The notes: generated from the sequence alone by a model not told the origin. A stretch of 64,000 nucleotides of DNA from Streptomyces sp. WAC08241 (GCA_007858575.1 CP042279.1:5520501-5584500), one strand, 5' to 3'; shown: positions 1 through 10,062, counted from the stretch's first letter. Numbers and translations are program-made.

Positions 1-283
1 GTGGCGGTGCTCGTCCTGGGGCCGTGCTCCAAGTCCTCGCCGAGATGCGGCACTCCGCGGGCGCGTGGCAGATCGGCTTCGCGCTGGCCCCCGCCGACCG
101 GATCGGCCAGTACCAGGGCTTCTACGGCACTGGCGTCCCCGTCGCCCGCACCCTCGGGCCCCTGCTCGTCACCACGCTGCTCATCGGCTGGGGGTGCCCG
201 GGTGGCTGCTCCTGGGCGGGGTCTTCCTGATCGCGGGGGCGGCGACCGGGCCCGCCGTGCGGTGGGCGGAGGCCGCCCGCTGA
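1..283 (+). CDS. MFS transporter, C-terminal fragment
   Basis: This is the end of an integral membrane carrier whose start lies outside the window. Read across two single-base losses in G runs near 25 and 195, it gives about 93 residues: a loop with EMRHSAGAWQ, the motif ADRIGQYQGFYGTG, and two closing hydrophobic helices (LLVTTLLIG and WLLLGGVFLIAGA) before a short charged tail. The helix pattern and the glycine-rich loop fit the major facilitator superfamily. The substrate cannot be told from a fragment. The TGA at 281-283 is the stop in the corrected frame. Confidence 0.7.
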   Translation, partial: WRCSSWGRAPSPRRDAALRGRVADRLRAGPRRPDRPVPGLLRHWRPRRPHPRAPARHHAAHRLGVPGWLLLGGVFLIAGAATGPAVRWAEAAR

Positions 284-428
284 TCCGTACGAGTGGTGTT
301 CATCCGAAGAACTGCGCGCGGGCGGCGTCGCTCCGTGCCATTCCGGGGCGCGACCACATCATGAGGAAGGTATGTAAAGCGCGCAACCCGAAATGAACCA
401 TTCGAGAACGTCACGAAAGTGAGGGACC

Positions 429-804
429 ATGGCCACCGCCAAGGTCAAGCAGTTCTGGGCCGCCTTCATCTCCGTCCTCTTCGCCCTGCTCGCCTCCGTC
501 GGCCTGGCGGGCACCGCCGCCGCGGCCCAGCAGCCCGCCGTGCGGCAGCCCGAGGAGCCGGCCGCTCCCGCCGCCGCGACCGCCGCCGCCGTCACCGGGG
601 AGCGCGCGTCCGCCTCCGTACCGGCCCAGCGGGCCCACCGGTGGCCGATCGCCGGGGACCGCTCCCTGCCGCCCACCATCAAGCAGCGCATCGCCGCCGA
701 GGCCCACGGTTCCTCCCCACCGCGCGCCGGCGCTCGTCCGCGCCCGCCGCCGTCGAGAGCGACCCGGTCGCGCTGACGGAGTCGGCGCTGCCGCGGCGGC
801 GTAG
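429..804 (+). CDS. Small secreted hypothetical protein
   Basis: The start is ATG 429, preceded by a GAGGGA ribosome site. The first 34 residues look like a Sec signal peptide: basic start (ATAKVKQ), hydrophobic core FISVLFALLASVGLAG and an ALA-type cleavage region TAAAAQ. The mature part is Ala/Pro rich and contains HRWPIAGDRSLPPTIKQRI. Two lost bases near 716 and 793 would give a tail ending ESALPRAA and the TAG at 802; that end is an inference from codon usage. I recognise no domain. It is probably exported, with unknown role. Confidence 0.6.
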
Positions 805-1056
805 GACACGGGGACTACGACGTGCGCTCCCCGCACCTCACGCGCTCTCCGCAGCTCACGCCCTCAGCGCACCTCACGCACGCCCCGTATTCCACGCACT
901 CCCCGCACGGTGAACCGCCGCTCGTGACGACCTCGTACCACCCGGCAGGGCCCGGTAGTACGGCGTCGGCCCCGGCGGGGTCGGGAACCGCCCCACCGGA
1001 GCCGACAGGATCCGGTACCGCGCGGCAGAGAGCCCGGCAGGGCCCCGCGTGAGGGG

Positions 1057-1779
1057 TCAGAGGCCCTCTTCGCGCCGCTTGGCGGCCTCCGTGGCGTCCA
1101 GTTCCGCGGCCTCGGCCTGCGCCTCGGTCTCCTTGGCCTCCACCTCGGGGTCGAGAACGGCCCCACTGCCGTCGACGGACGTCAGTACGGTGACCTCCTC
1201 GTCCACCTCCGTGGCGGCGGGCGGCTCGACCAGCCAGTCGGGGTTGGACTGCTTGTCCCACCACTTCCAGGCGGCGTAGACGCCGCCGGCCAGCACGCCG
1301 AGGACGACGAGTTCCTTGGTGACGCGCCCGGCCCTGGCCCGGCGCTCGTGCTTCCTCACGATCTTCTGGATGTCCTTCGGCGTCACCTGACCGCGCAGCG
1401 CGGCCCAGGCGGCCGTGGAACGCGCACCGGCCTCCTCCAGGACCGGACCGGTCGCGGCGACCGCGCTCGACGCGCGGAGCGGTGTAGTCGGCTGCCTGAC
1501 GGGCGGCCCGGCGGGTCTTGACCGCCGCACGGTGTGCGGCCGCGTCGACCCGCGGCGGTACCGCGGTGCGACGTACGAGTCGTACTGCACGCGAGCCTGT
1601 GTACGGGCCTGCTTGGCGGCCTTGGAGAGCTTGGGCGCGATGATCTCCCGCGCCTCGTGCGCGTAGTGCGTGGCGTGGTCCCTGGCCGTCTCGGCGTAGG
1701 GAGCCACCGCGTCGGCGGCGTGCAGGACGCTCTCCTTCGCCGAACCTGTGGCGGCGCGCACGCTGTCCATGCGGGTCAC
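1057..1779 (-). CDS. DUF5324 family membrane-associated protein
   Basis: A protein of about 240 residues starting MTRMDSVRAATG. The N-terminal half is Ala-rich and amphipathic (DAVAPYAETARDHATHYAHE), typical of coiled-coil or apolipoprotein-like helices. Around residues 160-190 a basic stretch RKHERRARAGR leads into one membrane helix (LVVLGVLAGGVYAAW), followed by KWWDKQSNPDWLVEPPAA and an acidic tail. This arrangement matches the Streptomyces DUF5324 family. Between about 1475 and 1555 the natural frame is shifted; the neighbouring frame supplies the expected TRRAARQAADYTAPRVE, so two compensating indels are present. Function unknown. It is divergent from the cyclophilin gene. Confidence 0.75.
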   Translation of the reverse strand: MTRMDSVRAATGSAKESVLHAADAVAPYAETARDHATHYAHEAREIIAPKLSKAAKQARTQARVQYDSYVAPRYRRGSTRPHTVRRSRPAGPPVRQPTTPLRASSAVAATGPVLEEAGARSTAAWAALRGQVTPKDIQKIVRKHERRARAGRVTKELVVLGVLAGGVYAAWKWWDKQSNPDWLVEPPAATEVDEEVTVLTSVDGSGAVLDPEVEAKETEAQAEAAELDATEAAKRREEGL

Positions 1780-1951
1780 GGGATTCCTCCTCCTCGGTGG
1801 CGATGTCAGGTTTTCGCCTTTCCATCCTCTTCGGAATCATGCCCGTCGGAGCGAGGTCCGGCATGTGAAGCTGGCATCCGGGGCATGCGAGGATCGTTCA
1901 CTGCAGAGTCAGGCGTGGGACGACGCGCCCCGATGTGGACGGAAGGCGACC

Positions 1952-2478
1952 GTGGCCGAGCAGTTGTACGCGATCCTCAAGACGAGCCTGGGCGACATCG
2001 AGGTGCGGCTGATGCCGTTCCACGCGCCGAAGACGGTCCGCAACTTCGTCGAGCTCGCCACCGGCGAGCGCGAGTGGACCCACCCGCCACCGGCGCGGTC
2101 TCCGAGGACCCGCTCTACGACGGGACGGTCTTCCACCGGGTCATCAAGGACTTCATGATCCAGGGCGGCGACCCGCTGGGCGACGGCACCGGCGACCCCG
2201 GCTACTCCTTCGCCGACGAGTTCCACCCGGAGCTCTTCTTCGACCGGCCCTACCTCCTCGCCATGGCCAATGCCGGCCCGGGGACCAACGGCTCGCAGTT
2301 CTTCGTCACCGTCGCCCCCGCTACCTGGCTCAACCGCAAGCACACGATCTTCGGCGAGGTCGTGGACAAGGAGAGCCGGAAGGTCGTGGACGCGATCGCG
2401 GGGACCGCGACCGATCCGCACACCGAGCGCCCGCTCCGGGACGTGGTCGTCGAGTCCGTGGTGATCGAGAAGCGCTGA
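1952..2478 (+). CDS. ppiA: Cyclophilin-type peptidyl-prolyl cis-trans isomerase
   Basis: A cytoplasmic proline isomerase of about 175 residues that speeds protein folding. The start GTG 1952 sits 7 bases after GGAAGG. Family marks are YAILKTSLGDIEVRL at the N-terminus, VFHRVIKDFMIQGGDP, the core FADEFHPEL, and ANAGPGTNGSQFFVT, with the catalytic-site Arg in FHRVI and the substrate-binding GSQFF. One C is missing near 2083 (after EWTHP), moving the remainder to another frame. It heads the conserved ppiA-rhomboid-crgA neighbourhood near the actinobacterial origin. Confidence 0.9.
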
Positions 2479-2499
2479 GCCGGAAGGGACGGGACCCCC

Positions 2500-3365
2500 A
2501 TGGACGCTCAGCCCGGTCTGCCGCGCTGTTACCGCCATCCGGAGACCGAGACCGGCATCCGCTGCGTCCGCTGCGACAGGCCCATCTGTCCGCGGTGCAT
2601 GGTCTCCGCCTCCGTCGGCTTCCAGTGCCCCGACTGCGTGCGCGGCGGCTCGGGGACCGGACACGCCCCCGACGCCAACCGGCCCCGCACGCTCGCGGGC
2701 GGCCGGACGGCCGAGGACGGACGCTTCGTCACCAAGATCGTCATCGCGGTCAACCTGGCGCTCTTCCTCGCCGTCCAGGTGGTGGGCGACCGGCTCGTCG
2801 ACGACCTGGCGCTCATCGGATACGCCCGCCTGTCGTCGTCCGGCGAGCTGGTCGGGGTCGCGGACGGCGAGTGGTACCGGCTGCTGACCGCCGCCTTCCT
2901 CCACCAGGAGATCCCGCACTTCCTCTTCAACATGCTGGGACTCTGGGTGATCGGCGGGATCGTCGAACCCGAACTGGGCCGGATCCGGTACGCGGCCCTG
3001 GTGCTGCTCTCCGGGCTCTCCGGCTCGGCCCTCGCCTACCTGCTCTCCCCGCAGAACCAGTTCTCGCTCGGCGCCTCCGGAGTCGTCTTCGGCCTGATCG
3101 GCGCCTGGGCTGTGCTCACCCGCCGCCGGCGGTACGACATGCGGCCGGTCGTCCTCTTCGTGGCGTTGTCCCTCTTGTTCACCTTCACCCGTCCGGGGAT
3201 CTCCTGGGAGGCCCACATCGGCGGTCTGGTCGGCGGCGCCCTGGTGACGTACGGGCTGGTGCACGCCCCCGGGCCCGCCGGAACCTGGTGCAGTACACAG
3301 CCTGTGGACTGGTTCTCCTGCTCGACCTGGGAATCGTGCTCTTCCGCTCGGCCGCGCTCGCCTGA
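2500..3365 (+). CDS. Rhomboid family intramembrane serine protease
   Basis: About 288 residues, starting 21 bases after the cyclophilin stop and probably co-transcribed. The N-terminus carries a zinc-ribbon-like B-box region with cysteine pairs (CYRHPE, CVRCDRPICPRC, CPDC). Six or seven membrane helices follow. The catalytic serine lies in GASGVVFGLIGAW and the histidine in WEAHIGGLVGG; the helix-2 motif HFLFNMLGLW is also present. A lost base near 3275 shifts the end; corrected, the protein ends LLLDLGIVLFRSAALA at the TGA 3363. Substrates are unknown; rhomboids cleave membrane helices of client proteins. Confidence 0.9.
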
Positions 3366-3676
3366 GCACACAGGGCTGTGGATGAGCTTCCGGAGGAGCT
3401 TTCCCAGAGTTATCCACAGCGTGGGACGGGCTCTTCCCGCTTCGTGCGAAGAACGCGCCCCTCACCTCTGACCTGGGAGTTTCCCGGGAGGTGAGGGGCG
3501 CGACGCGTCGTGCCGACGAGGGACGCGGTCATACCGGCGTCAACATCGTGAGAGTTATCCACAGATCTTCTTAAGTTATCCAGTGCTGTGCACAACGCTG
3601 TGGATAAACTCAGGGGAGAGCTTGACGGACACCCGGGACGGACGCTAAGCCACTGCTGCGGACGGCCGGACTGCCG
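3366..3676. promoter_or_regulatory. DnaA-box cluster between rhomboid and crgA
   Basis: This 311-bp gap holds two perfect TTATCCACA boxes on the + strand (3410-3418, 3555-3563), one perfect box on the - strand (3599-3607), and weaker copies: TCATCCACA on the - strand (3377-3385), TTATCCAGT (3576-3584) and TTGTGCACA on the - strand (3587-3595). Boxes of this form bind the initiator DnaA. The true oriC of Streptomyces lies between dnaA and dnaN, which are not here, so this is a second cluster that could titrate DnaA or regulate crgA. Four of the six boxes lie within 55 bp at 3555-3607. Confidence 0.75.
3454..3502. terminator. Hairpin terminator between rhomboid and crgA
   Basis: A perfect 14-bp inverted repeat (CGCGCCCCTCACCT at 3454-3467 against 3489-3502) encloses a 21-base loop that itself can pair. 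It lies between the convergent ends of rhomboid and crgA, so it can serve both directions. No T run follows, as is common in Streptomyces. Confidence 0.6.
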
Positions 3677-3931
3677 TTACTTCCACTGCGTGGAGACGCC
3701 GAAACCGGCCGCGATGAAGCCGAAGCCCACCACGATGTTCCAGTTGCGGATCGACTCGACCGGCATGGATCCGTCGGTGACGTAGAAGACCACGATCCAC
3801 ACCAGCCCGACGGCGAACAGGGCCAGCATCACCGGCGCCACCCAGCTCCGGTTGGTCAGCTTGATGTTGGTGGCCTGCTTGGCGGGCGGAGGCGTGAAGT
3901 CGGCCTTCTTGCGGATACGTGACTTCGGCAC
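3677..3931 (-). CDS. crgA: Cell division protein CrgA
   Basis: An intact 84-residue membrane protein that in Streptomyces coordinates Z-ring timing during sporulation septation, and in mycobacteria interacts with FtsZ, FtsQ, FtsI and Wag31. The start GTG 3931 follows an AGGAGAG site. A basic cytoplasmic N-terminus (PKSRIRKKADFTPPP) is followed by NRSWVAPVMLALFAVGLVW, an extracytoplasmic loop ending RNWN, and a second helix IVVGFGFIAAGFG; the two-helix layout and length match CrgA. Placement beside the cyclophilin and pknB blocks is also conserved. Confidence 0.93.
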   Translation of the reverse strand: MPKSRIRKKADFTPPPAKQATNIKLTNRSWVAPVMLALFAVGLVWIVVFYVTDGSMPVESIRNWNIVVGFGFIAAGFGVSTQWK

Positions 3932-4070
3932 GAGGGACTCTCCTGTCGATGCGCTGCGTGACCGCGCAGGGAACTGTGGCTGGCGCCGGGATGTGACGAA
4001 GGAGGACGTCTGCGTCCCCCAGGCGTCCGTTAGCGTAGTGGTTCCGCGGCACCGAAGGGGATCAGGTACG

Positions 4071-4836
4071 TTGAGCAATTCCGCCGGCACTCCCGAAGGG
4101 CCGGGCCGCACCGCGAGGTGGCGCCCCGTCCGGCTGCTCACCCTTGCCGTCTTCGCCCTCGCCGGACTGATCTTCGTCACGAGCTTCAACACCGCCAAGG
4201 GCACCAACCTCCGCACGGACGCCTCCTCCTCAAGCTCTCCGACCTCATCGAGGAACGCAGCCACAAGAACGCCGGGCTCGACGAGTCCGCCGCCGCCCTC
4301 CGCTCCCGGGTGGACTCCTGGCCGCCCGCGACGACGGCTCCACGCGCGCGGAGGACGAGAAGCTCGAAGCGCTGGAGGCGGCGGCCGGCACCGCCGAGGT
4401 CTCCGGCTCCGGCCTCACCGTCACCCTCAACGACGCCCCGCCGAACACCCGGGCCGCCCCCGGCTACCCCGAGCCGCAGGCCAACGACCTGGTCATCCAC
4501 CAGCAGGACCTCCAGGCCGTCGTCAACGCGCTGTGGCAGGGCGGCGCCGAGGGCATCCGGGTCATGGACCAGCGGCTGATCTCCACCAGCGCCGTGCGCT
4601 GCGTCGGCAACACCCTGATCCTCCAGGGCCGCGTCTACTCGCCGCCGTACAAGATCACCGCCGTGGGCGACCGGGAACGGCTGAACCGGGCGCTGGCCGA
4701 CTCCCCGGCGATCCGGAACTACCAGCTCTACGTCAAGGCGTACGGGCTCGGCTGGAAGGTCGACGGGCACAAGGCGGTGACCCTCCCCGGCTACGCGGGC
4801 ACGGTGGACCTCCACTACGCGAAGCCGGTGGGCTGA
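4071..4836 (+). CDS. DUF881 family membrane-anchored protein
   Basis: About 255 residues. The chosen start is TTG 4071 after GAAGGGG. An N-terminal signal anchor (RLLTLAVFALAGLIFVTSF) is followed by a coiled-coil-like stretch (LSDLIEERSHKNAGLDE) and the DUF881 core: VSGSGLTVTLNDAP, NDLVIHQQDLQAVVNALW, GGAEGIRVMDQRLISTSA, GNTLILQGRVYSPPYKITA. Bases are missing near 4225 and 4318. The fold is thought to sit outside the membrane; its task is unknown, but the family is regularly linked to division and cell wall genes, as here. Divergent from crgA. Confidence 0.85.
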
Positions 4837-4957
4837 CCGGATCCCGCCCACCGGCCGTGGACGGGATCCGTCGTCCACAGGCTTTGGACAGCGGCCCCTT
4901 CCGGCCCCCTCGCCCCGTACTCTGGTCCTGTAACGAACGGAAGGGGCGGTCGACGTC

Positions 4958-5118
4958 ATGTACGGCTGGATCTGGCGGCATCTGCCTGGCAACGCGGGGG
5001 TGCGGGCCCTGATCTCGATCGTGCTGGTCCTCGCGATCGTCTACGTCCTCTTCCAGTACGTGTTCCCTGGGCGGAGCCGCTGCTTCCGTTCAACGATGTG
5101 ACGGTGGACGGCCAGTGA
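4958..5118 (+). CDS. Small single-helix membrane protein
   Basis: A protein of about 53 residues starting MYGWIWRHLPGN from ATG 4958, with one membrane helix (ALISIVLVLAIVYVLFQYVF). A base lost near 5073 truncates the observed frame; corrected, the end reads AEPLLPFNDVTVDGQ and the TGA overlaps the next start (GTGA at 5115). Small membrane proteins of this form sit before the trpG-like gene in many Streptomyces. The function is unknown; co-transcription with the amidotransferase is likely from the overlap. Confidence 0.7.
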
Positions 5119-5751
5119 GCGCGCGAATTCTCGTCGTCGACAACTACGACAGCTTCGTCTTCAACCTCGTTCAGTACCTCTACCAGCTCGGCGCCGAGTG
5201 CGAAGTCCTCCGCAACGACGAGGTCGAGCTGAGCCACGCCCAGGACGGCTTCGACGGCGTCCTCCTGTCGCCCGGGCCCGGCGCGCCCGAGCAGGCCGGG
5301 GTCTGCGTCGACATGGTCCGGCACTGCGCGGAGACCGGCGTCCCCGTCTTCGGCGTCTGCCTCGGCATGCAGTCGATGGCCGTGGCGTACGGCGGCGTCG
5401 TCGACCGCGCGCCCGAGCTGCTGCACGGCAAGACCTCGCTCGTCACGCACGGGGGCCGGGGCGTCTTCACCGGCCTGCCCTCGCCGTTCACCGCGACCCG
5501 CTACCACTCGCTGGCCGCCGAGCCCGCCGCCCTGCCCGCCGAGCTCGAAGTCACCGCGCGGACCGAGGACGGCATCATCATGGGTCTGCGCCACCGCGAA
5601 CTCCCGGTCGAGGGAGTGCAGTTCCACCCCGAGTCCGTCCTCACGAGCACGGCCACCTGATGCTCGCCAACTGGCTGGAGGAGTGCGGGGACAAGGGGCG
5701 GTCGACCGGTCGGCGGGCCTCGCGCCGGTGGTGGGCAAGGCCGTCGCGTGA
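5115..5751 (+). CDS. trpG: Anthranilate/aminodeoxychorismate synthase glutamine amidotransferase subunit
   Basis: A class I glutamine amidotransferase that releases ammonia from glutamine for a chorismate-using partner (TrpE or PabB, not in this window). It begins ARILVVDNYDSFVFNLVQY. The nucleophile Cys is in FGVCLGMQS; His and Glu of the triad are in VQFHPES. LLSPGPGAPEQAG is the family loop. Bases lost near 5646 and 5698 shift the last 35 residues (corrected: HLMLANWLEECG). Whether it serves tryptophan or folate synthesis, or both, cannot be told from sequence; pabA is the alternative name. Its GTG overlaps the preceding stop. Confidence 0.87.
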
Positions 5752-7219
5752 CGGAGGGCTCGCCGTGGTTCCGGACGACGCACGAGCCGAGGCGGGAGCC
5801 GAGACCGGGGACGGGCACGAGCCCGGGGACGGGCGCGGGCCGGGTGGTGCGTACGGATCGGGCGGCGCGTACGGGCCGGGGAGCGGGTACGTACCGGGAG
5901 ACGGGTACGCACCGGAGGCGGAGGAGCCGCGCGCGGGGCCGGCCCGTACGCGCAGGCCGGGCCGTACGTCCCCGCCGCGGACCCGTACGCACAGGCCGGC
6001 CCGTACGCGCCCGCCGCCGATCCGTACGCGCGCCCGGAGCCGTACGCGTCTCCGGAGCCGTACGAGCGCCCGGAGACGTACGCCCCGCCGAGCCGCAGGC
6101 GCCCGCCGATCCGTACACACCGGACAATTCCCACGCCCCGGCCCGGCCGTACCCGCACGAGCAGCCCGCCGCCCGGGGAAACGGCTCCCCGAGAGCCCCT
6201 ATGAGCCCCCTACGGGCCGTACGGCGCCGTGCAGGCCCCGGGGCGCCGGTCCGACGAGACGGCGGTCCTGTCGCCCGTCGAGGACTTCTCGGAGCCCTCG
6301 AAGCCCTCCGAACCTTCTGATCCCTCCGAGCCTTCTGATCCCTCCGAGCCTTCCGAGCCTTCCGATCCTTTCGATCCTTCCGAGGCGGGTCCGGCGCGGG
6401 CTCCCGGCCCCGGGCGGGCCGAGCGGCGTCGTGCCGCCGCCAAGGGGAGCTGGGGAAGGGCCGCAGGGGCGGCCTGCCCGCCGCCGCGCCGACACCGGCC
6501 GCGCCCTCTCCCGGGTCGAGGCCCGCCGCGCCGCCCGCGAGGCCAAGGACAGCGTCGGCGTCGTCGCCAGCCGGATCGTCGGCGAACTCTTCATCACCCT
6601 CGGCGTCGTCATGCTGCTCTTCGTCACCTACCAGTTGTGGTGGACGAACGTCCTCGCCGGCCAGGAGACGAACCAGGCCAAGGAACGGATCGAGGACACC
6701 TGGGCCAGGGGCGAGGACGAGCCGGACGCCTTCGAGCCCGGCGAGGGCTTCGCCATCATGCACATCCCGAAGCTGGACGTCGTCGTCCCCATCGCCGAGG
6801 GCATCGACAAGACCAAGGTCCTCGACAAGGGCATGGTCGGCCACTACGCCGAGGGCACCCTCAAGACCGCCATGCCCTCGGACGAGCAGGGCAACTTCGC
6901 GGTCGCCGGCCACCGCAACACGCACGGCGAGCCCTTCCGGTACATCAACCGGCTGAAGCCCGGCGACCCGATCGTCGTCGAGACCCGGAACGCGTACTAC
7001 ACGTACGAGATGGCGAGCATCCTGCCGCAGACCTCGCCCTCCAACGTGTCCGTGATCGGCCCCGTCCCGAAGGGTTCGGGCTTCACCGAGCCCGGCCGGT
7101 ACATCACGCTGACCACGTGCACGCCCGAATTCACCAGCACGTACCGCATGATCGTCTGGGGCAGGCTCCTGGAGGAACGCCCGCGCAGCAAGGGGAAGCC
7201 CGAAGCGCTCGTAGGCTGA
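5748..7219 (+). CDS. srtE1: Class E sortase with long low-complexity N-terminus (SrtE1-like)
   Basis: A membrane-bound transpeptidase that joins LAXTG surface proteins (chaplins in Streptomyces) to peptidoglycan. The catalytic part is clear: a helix LFITLGVVMLLFVTYQLWW, then MHIPKLDVVVPIAEG, catalytic His in AGHRNTHGEPFRYI, Cys in ITLTTCTPEF and Arg in STYRMIVWG. Before it lie about 270 residues of cytoplasmic low complexity: PYA/DPYA-type Tyr-Pro repeats around 5860-6090 and DPSEPS repeats at 6289-6386. At least five indels break this N-terminal part, so its exact sequence and the start (GTG 5748, overlapping the previous stop) are uncertain. Confidence 0.85.
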
Positions 7220-7257
7220 GACCCCACACCTCCGGACGGGACGACAGGACGACCTAA

Positions 7258-7934
7258 GTGGCACGAGCGCGCAACCGGATCGCCGGGATCATCAGTGTCT
7301 TCGGCGAACTCCTCATCACGGCGGGCCTGGTGCTCGGACTCTTCGTCGTCTACTCGCTGTGGTGGACCAACGTCCTCGCCGACCGGGCCGCCGACCAGGA
7401 CGGCGCCCAGGTCCGCGACCACTGGGCCGACGACGCCCCGGGCGCGCTCGACACCCGCGACGGCATCGGCTTCCTGCACGTGCCGGCGATGGGCGACGAC
7501 GAGGTCCTGGTGAAGCGGGGCACCGACCCTCCGTCCTCAACAACGGCGTGGCCGGCTACTACACCGACCCGGTCAAGGCCGCGCTCCCGCAGGAGAAGCA
7601 GGGCAACTTCACGCTGGCCGCGCACCGGGACGGACACGGGGCGAAGTTCCACAACATCCACAAATTGAAGACCGGCGACGCGATCGTCTTCGAGTCCAAG
7701 GACACCTGGTACGTCTACAAGGTCTACAAGACCCTGCCCGAGACCACGAAGTACAACGTGGACGTCCTCCAGCCCGTCCCGAAGGAGTCCGGCAGGACCG
7801 GGCCCGGCCGCTACATCACGCTGACCACCTGCACGCCCATGTACACCTCGGACTACCGGTACGTCGTCTGGGGCGAACTGGAGCGCACGGAACGGGTCGA
7901 CTGCGACCGGACGCCCCCGGCGGAGCTGCGTTGA
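7258..7934 (+). CDS. srtE2: Class E sortase (SrtE2-like)
   Basis: The second of a tandem sortase pair, about 225 residues, starting GTG 7258. A short basic start and one helix (ISVFGELLITAGLVLGLFVV) anchor it; WWTNVLADRAA follows, as in its neighbour. Catalytic His is in LAAHRDGHGAKFHNI, Cys in ITLTTCTPMYTS and Arg in DYRYVVWGEL. One base is missing near 7531 (before VLNNGVAGYY). Unlike SrtE1 it lacks the long cytoplasmic region. The pair is adjacent in the same order in S. coelicolor, where both are needed for aerial development. Confidence 0.88.
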
Positions 7935-7957
7935 TCCGCTCCCGCCCGCGACGAACG

Positions 7958-7997
7958 GAGAGCCCCGGCATCCGGTCTTCCGGATGCCGGGGCTCTC
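7958..7997. terminator. Strong bidirectional hairpin terminator
   Basis: A perfect 18-bp stem (7958-7975 against 7980-7997) with a four-base TCTT loop lies between the convergent ends of srtE2 and pknB. It fits a shared terminator for both operons. Confidence 0.85.
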
Positions 7998-8016
7998 CCG
8001 TCGTACGGGCGGGCGA

Positions 8017-10062
8017 TCAGCCGAACCAGCCGCCGATGGCGTTGTTGTTGCCGCCGTTGCCCCCGTTGCCGCCGTTGTCGCCCCCGTTGTTGTTGTCGCC
8101 GGGGTTGCTGGGCACTCCGCCGCCCGCGGTGAAGACCTCCACCGTGGTGCCGGTGTTGACCGGGGTGTTCGCACCCGGGTTGGTGGCCAGCACCAGCGCG
8201 TCCTCCTTGTCCGAACCCTTCTGGACGACCGTCAGGCCCATGCCTTCGAGCTGCGCCTTGACGTCCTTGAAGGGGCGGTTCGTGAGGCCGTCCGGGATCG
8301 TGACCTGGACCTGCTGCGGGCCCTTGGAGACCTTGAGCTTCACCTCGGAGCCCCCGCGACCGAGGCGTTGCCCTCCGGAGACTGCTCCAGGACCTCGCCC
8401 TTCGGCTTGTCGGAGTCCACTTCCTCGGTGGTCACCACGAAGCCCAGTGCCTTCAGTTGCTGCTCGGCCTGCGCGAGCTGGTTGCCCACGACCGGGGAAC
8501 CGTGCTCAGCTTCTTCTTCGCGATGGTGATCGTCACCTCGGTGTTCTTCTCCGCCTTGGTGCCGCCGCCCGGGTTCTGGCGCAGGACGGAGCCGGGGTTC
8601 GCGTCGGACTCCTCCTCCTCGACCTTGACCTTGAAGCCCTTGTCCTCCAGGGACTTCGTGGCCCGCTCCTGGGACTGCTCCTGGACGTCCGGGACCTCCA
8701 CGAGCGGCGCGCCCTCGGAGACGTACACCTTGATCGTGTCGTCGGGCTCCATCTTCGTGACGCCGTCCGCGACCGGCTCCTGGCGGCAGACGGCGCCGGT
8801 GGGCTGGTCGCAGCGCTCGGTGCCCGCCTCCTGGACCTTCAGGTTCACGTTGGCGGCGTGCTTCGTCGCGACGTCCAGCTTCTCGCCGACCAACTGCGGC
8901 ACCGTGACCGGCTCCGGGCCGTCCTTCTTGTCGAAGATCGCGACGCCGATGAAGATCGCGCCGATGAGCACCAGGACGCCGGCGAGGGCCAGCAGGATCG
9001 TCGAGGTGTTCGATTTCTTCTGGCCGCCGCGACGGCGGTCCGGGCGGTCGTCGTAGCCGTAGCCGCCGTCGTTGGGGTTGACCGGCGGGAGCATGGCGGT
9101 CTGGCCGCCCGGGTCGGCCTGGCGCAGGGCCGTGGTCGGCTGGTCCTCCGGCGGGTAGCCGCCGTAGCCCCCGCCGTACGCGGGCGCGGACGCCATGCCC
9201 ATCGCGGCGGCGGCCGCGACCGGCTGGCCGTCGAGGCAGGCCTCGATGTCCGCGCGCATCTCGTCGGCCGACTGGTAGCGGTAGTCGGGGTCCTTGACCA
9301 GCGCCTTGAGGACGATCGCGTCCATCTCGGGCGTGATCTCGGGGTCGAAGTTGCTCGGCGGCTGCGGCTCCTCGCGGACGTGCTGGTACGCGACCGCGAC
9401 CGGGGAGTCGCCGATGAACGGGGACGGACGGTGAGCAGCTCGTACAGCAGGCAGCCGGTGGAGTACAGGTCGGAGCGGGCGTCGACCTGCTCGCCCTTGG
9501 CCTGCTCCGGGGAGAGGTACTGGGCCGTGCCGATCACCGCGGCGGTCTGCGTCATGGTCATGCCCGCGTCGCCCATGGCGCGCGCGATGCCGAAGTCCAT
9601 GACCTTGACCTGGCCGGTGCGCGTCAGCATGACGTTCGCCGGCTTGATGTCGCGGTGCACGATGCCGGCGCGGTGCGAGTACTCCAGTGCCTGGAGGATG
9701 CCGACCGTCATCTCCAGCGTGCGCTCGGGCAGCAGCTTGCGCCCGGAGTGAAGCAGCTCACGCAGGGTCGACCCGTCGACGTACTCCATCACGATGTACG
9801 GGATGGAGACCCCGTCGACGTAGTCCTCGCCGGTGTCGTAGACCGCGACGATCGCCGGATGGTTCAGCGAGGCGGCGGACTGTGCCTCACGGCGGAACCG
9901 GGCCTGGAAGGACGGATCACGGGCCAGGTCGGCCCGCAGCGTCTTCACGGCGACGGTGCGGCCGAGCCGGGTGTCCTGGCCGAGGTACACCTCGGCCATG
10001 CCACCACGGCCGAGCACCGAGCCCAGCTCGTACCGGCCGCCGAGGCGACGCGGCTCTTCCAT
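8017..10062 (-). CDS. pknB: PASTA-domain Ser/Thr protein kinase PknB
   Basis: A transmembrane Hanks-type kinase of about 680 residues that senses peptidoglycan or muropeptides and phosphorylates wall and division proteins. Kinase domain residues 1-270: glycine loop GRGGMAEV, ATP-binding Lys in AVKTLRAD, catalytic HRDIKPANV and DFG. After a Gly/Tyr-rich juxtamembrane part comes one helix (LLALAGVLVLIGAIFIGVAIF), then four PASTA repeats (VTVPQLVGE, VEVPDVQEQ, VVGNQLAQAE, VTIPDGLTN). The tail is Asn/Gly repeats (GGNGGNGGNNN). Shifts lie near 9422, 8500 and 8350. Start ATG 10062 follows GAGAGGG. Confidence 0.93.

Noticed and set aside
3366..3471. C-terminal extension of the rhomboid protein
   Set aside because: It follows a frameshift near 3275; the corrected frame stops at 3365, and the extension runs through a terminator and DnaA boxes.
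5501..7264. A 587-residue antisense frame opposite the sortase gene
   Set aside because: High GC gives long open antisense frames; this one has no family motifs while the + strand encodes clear sortase active sites.
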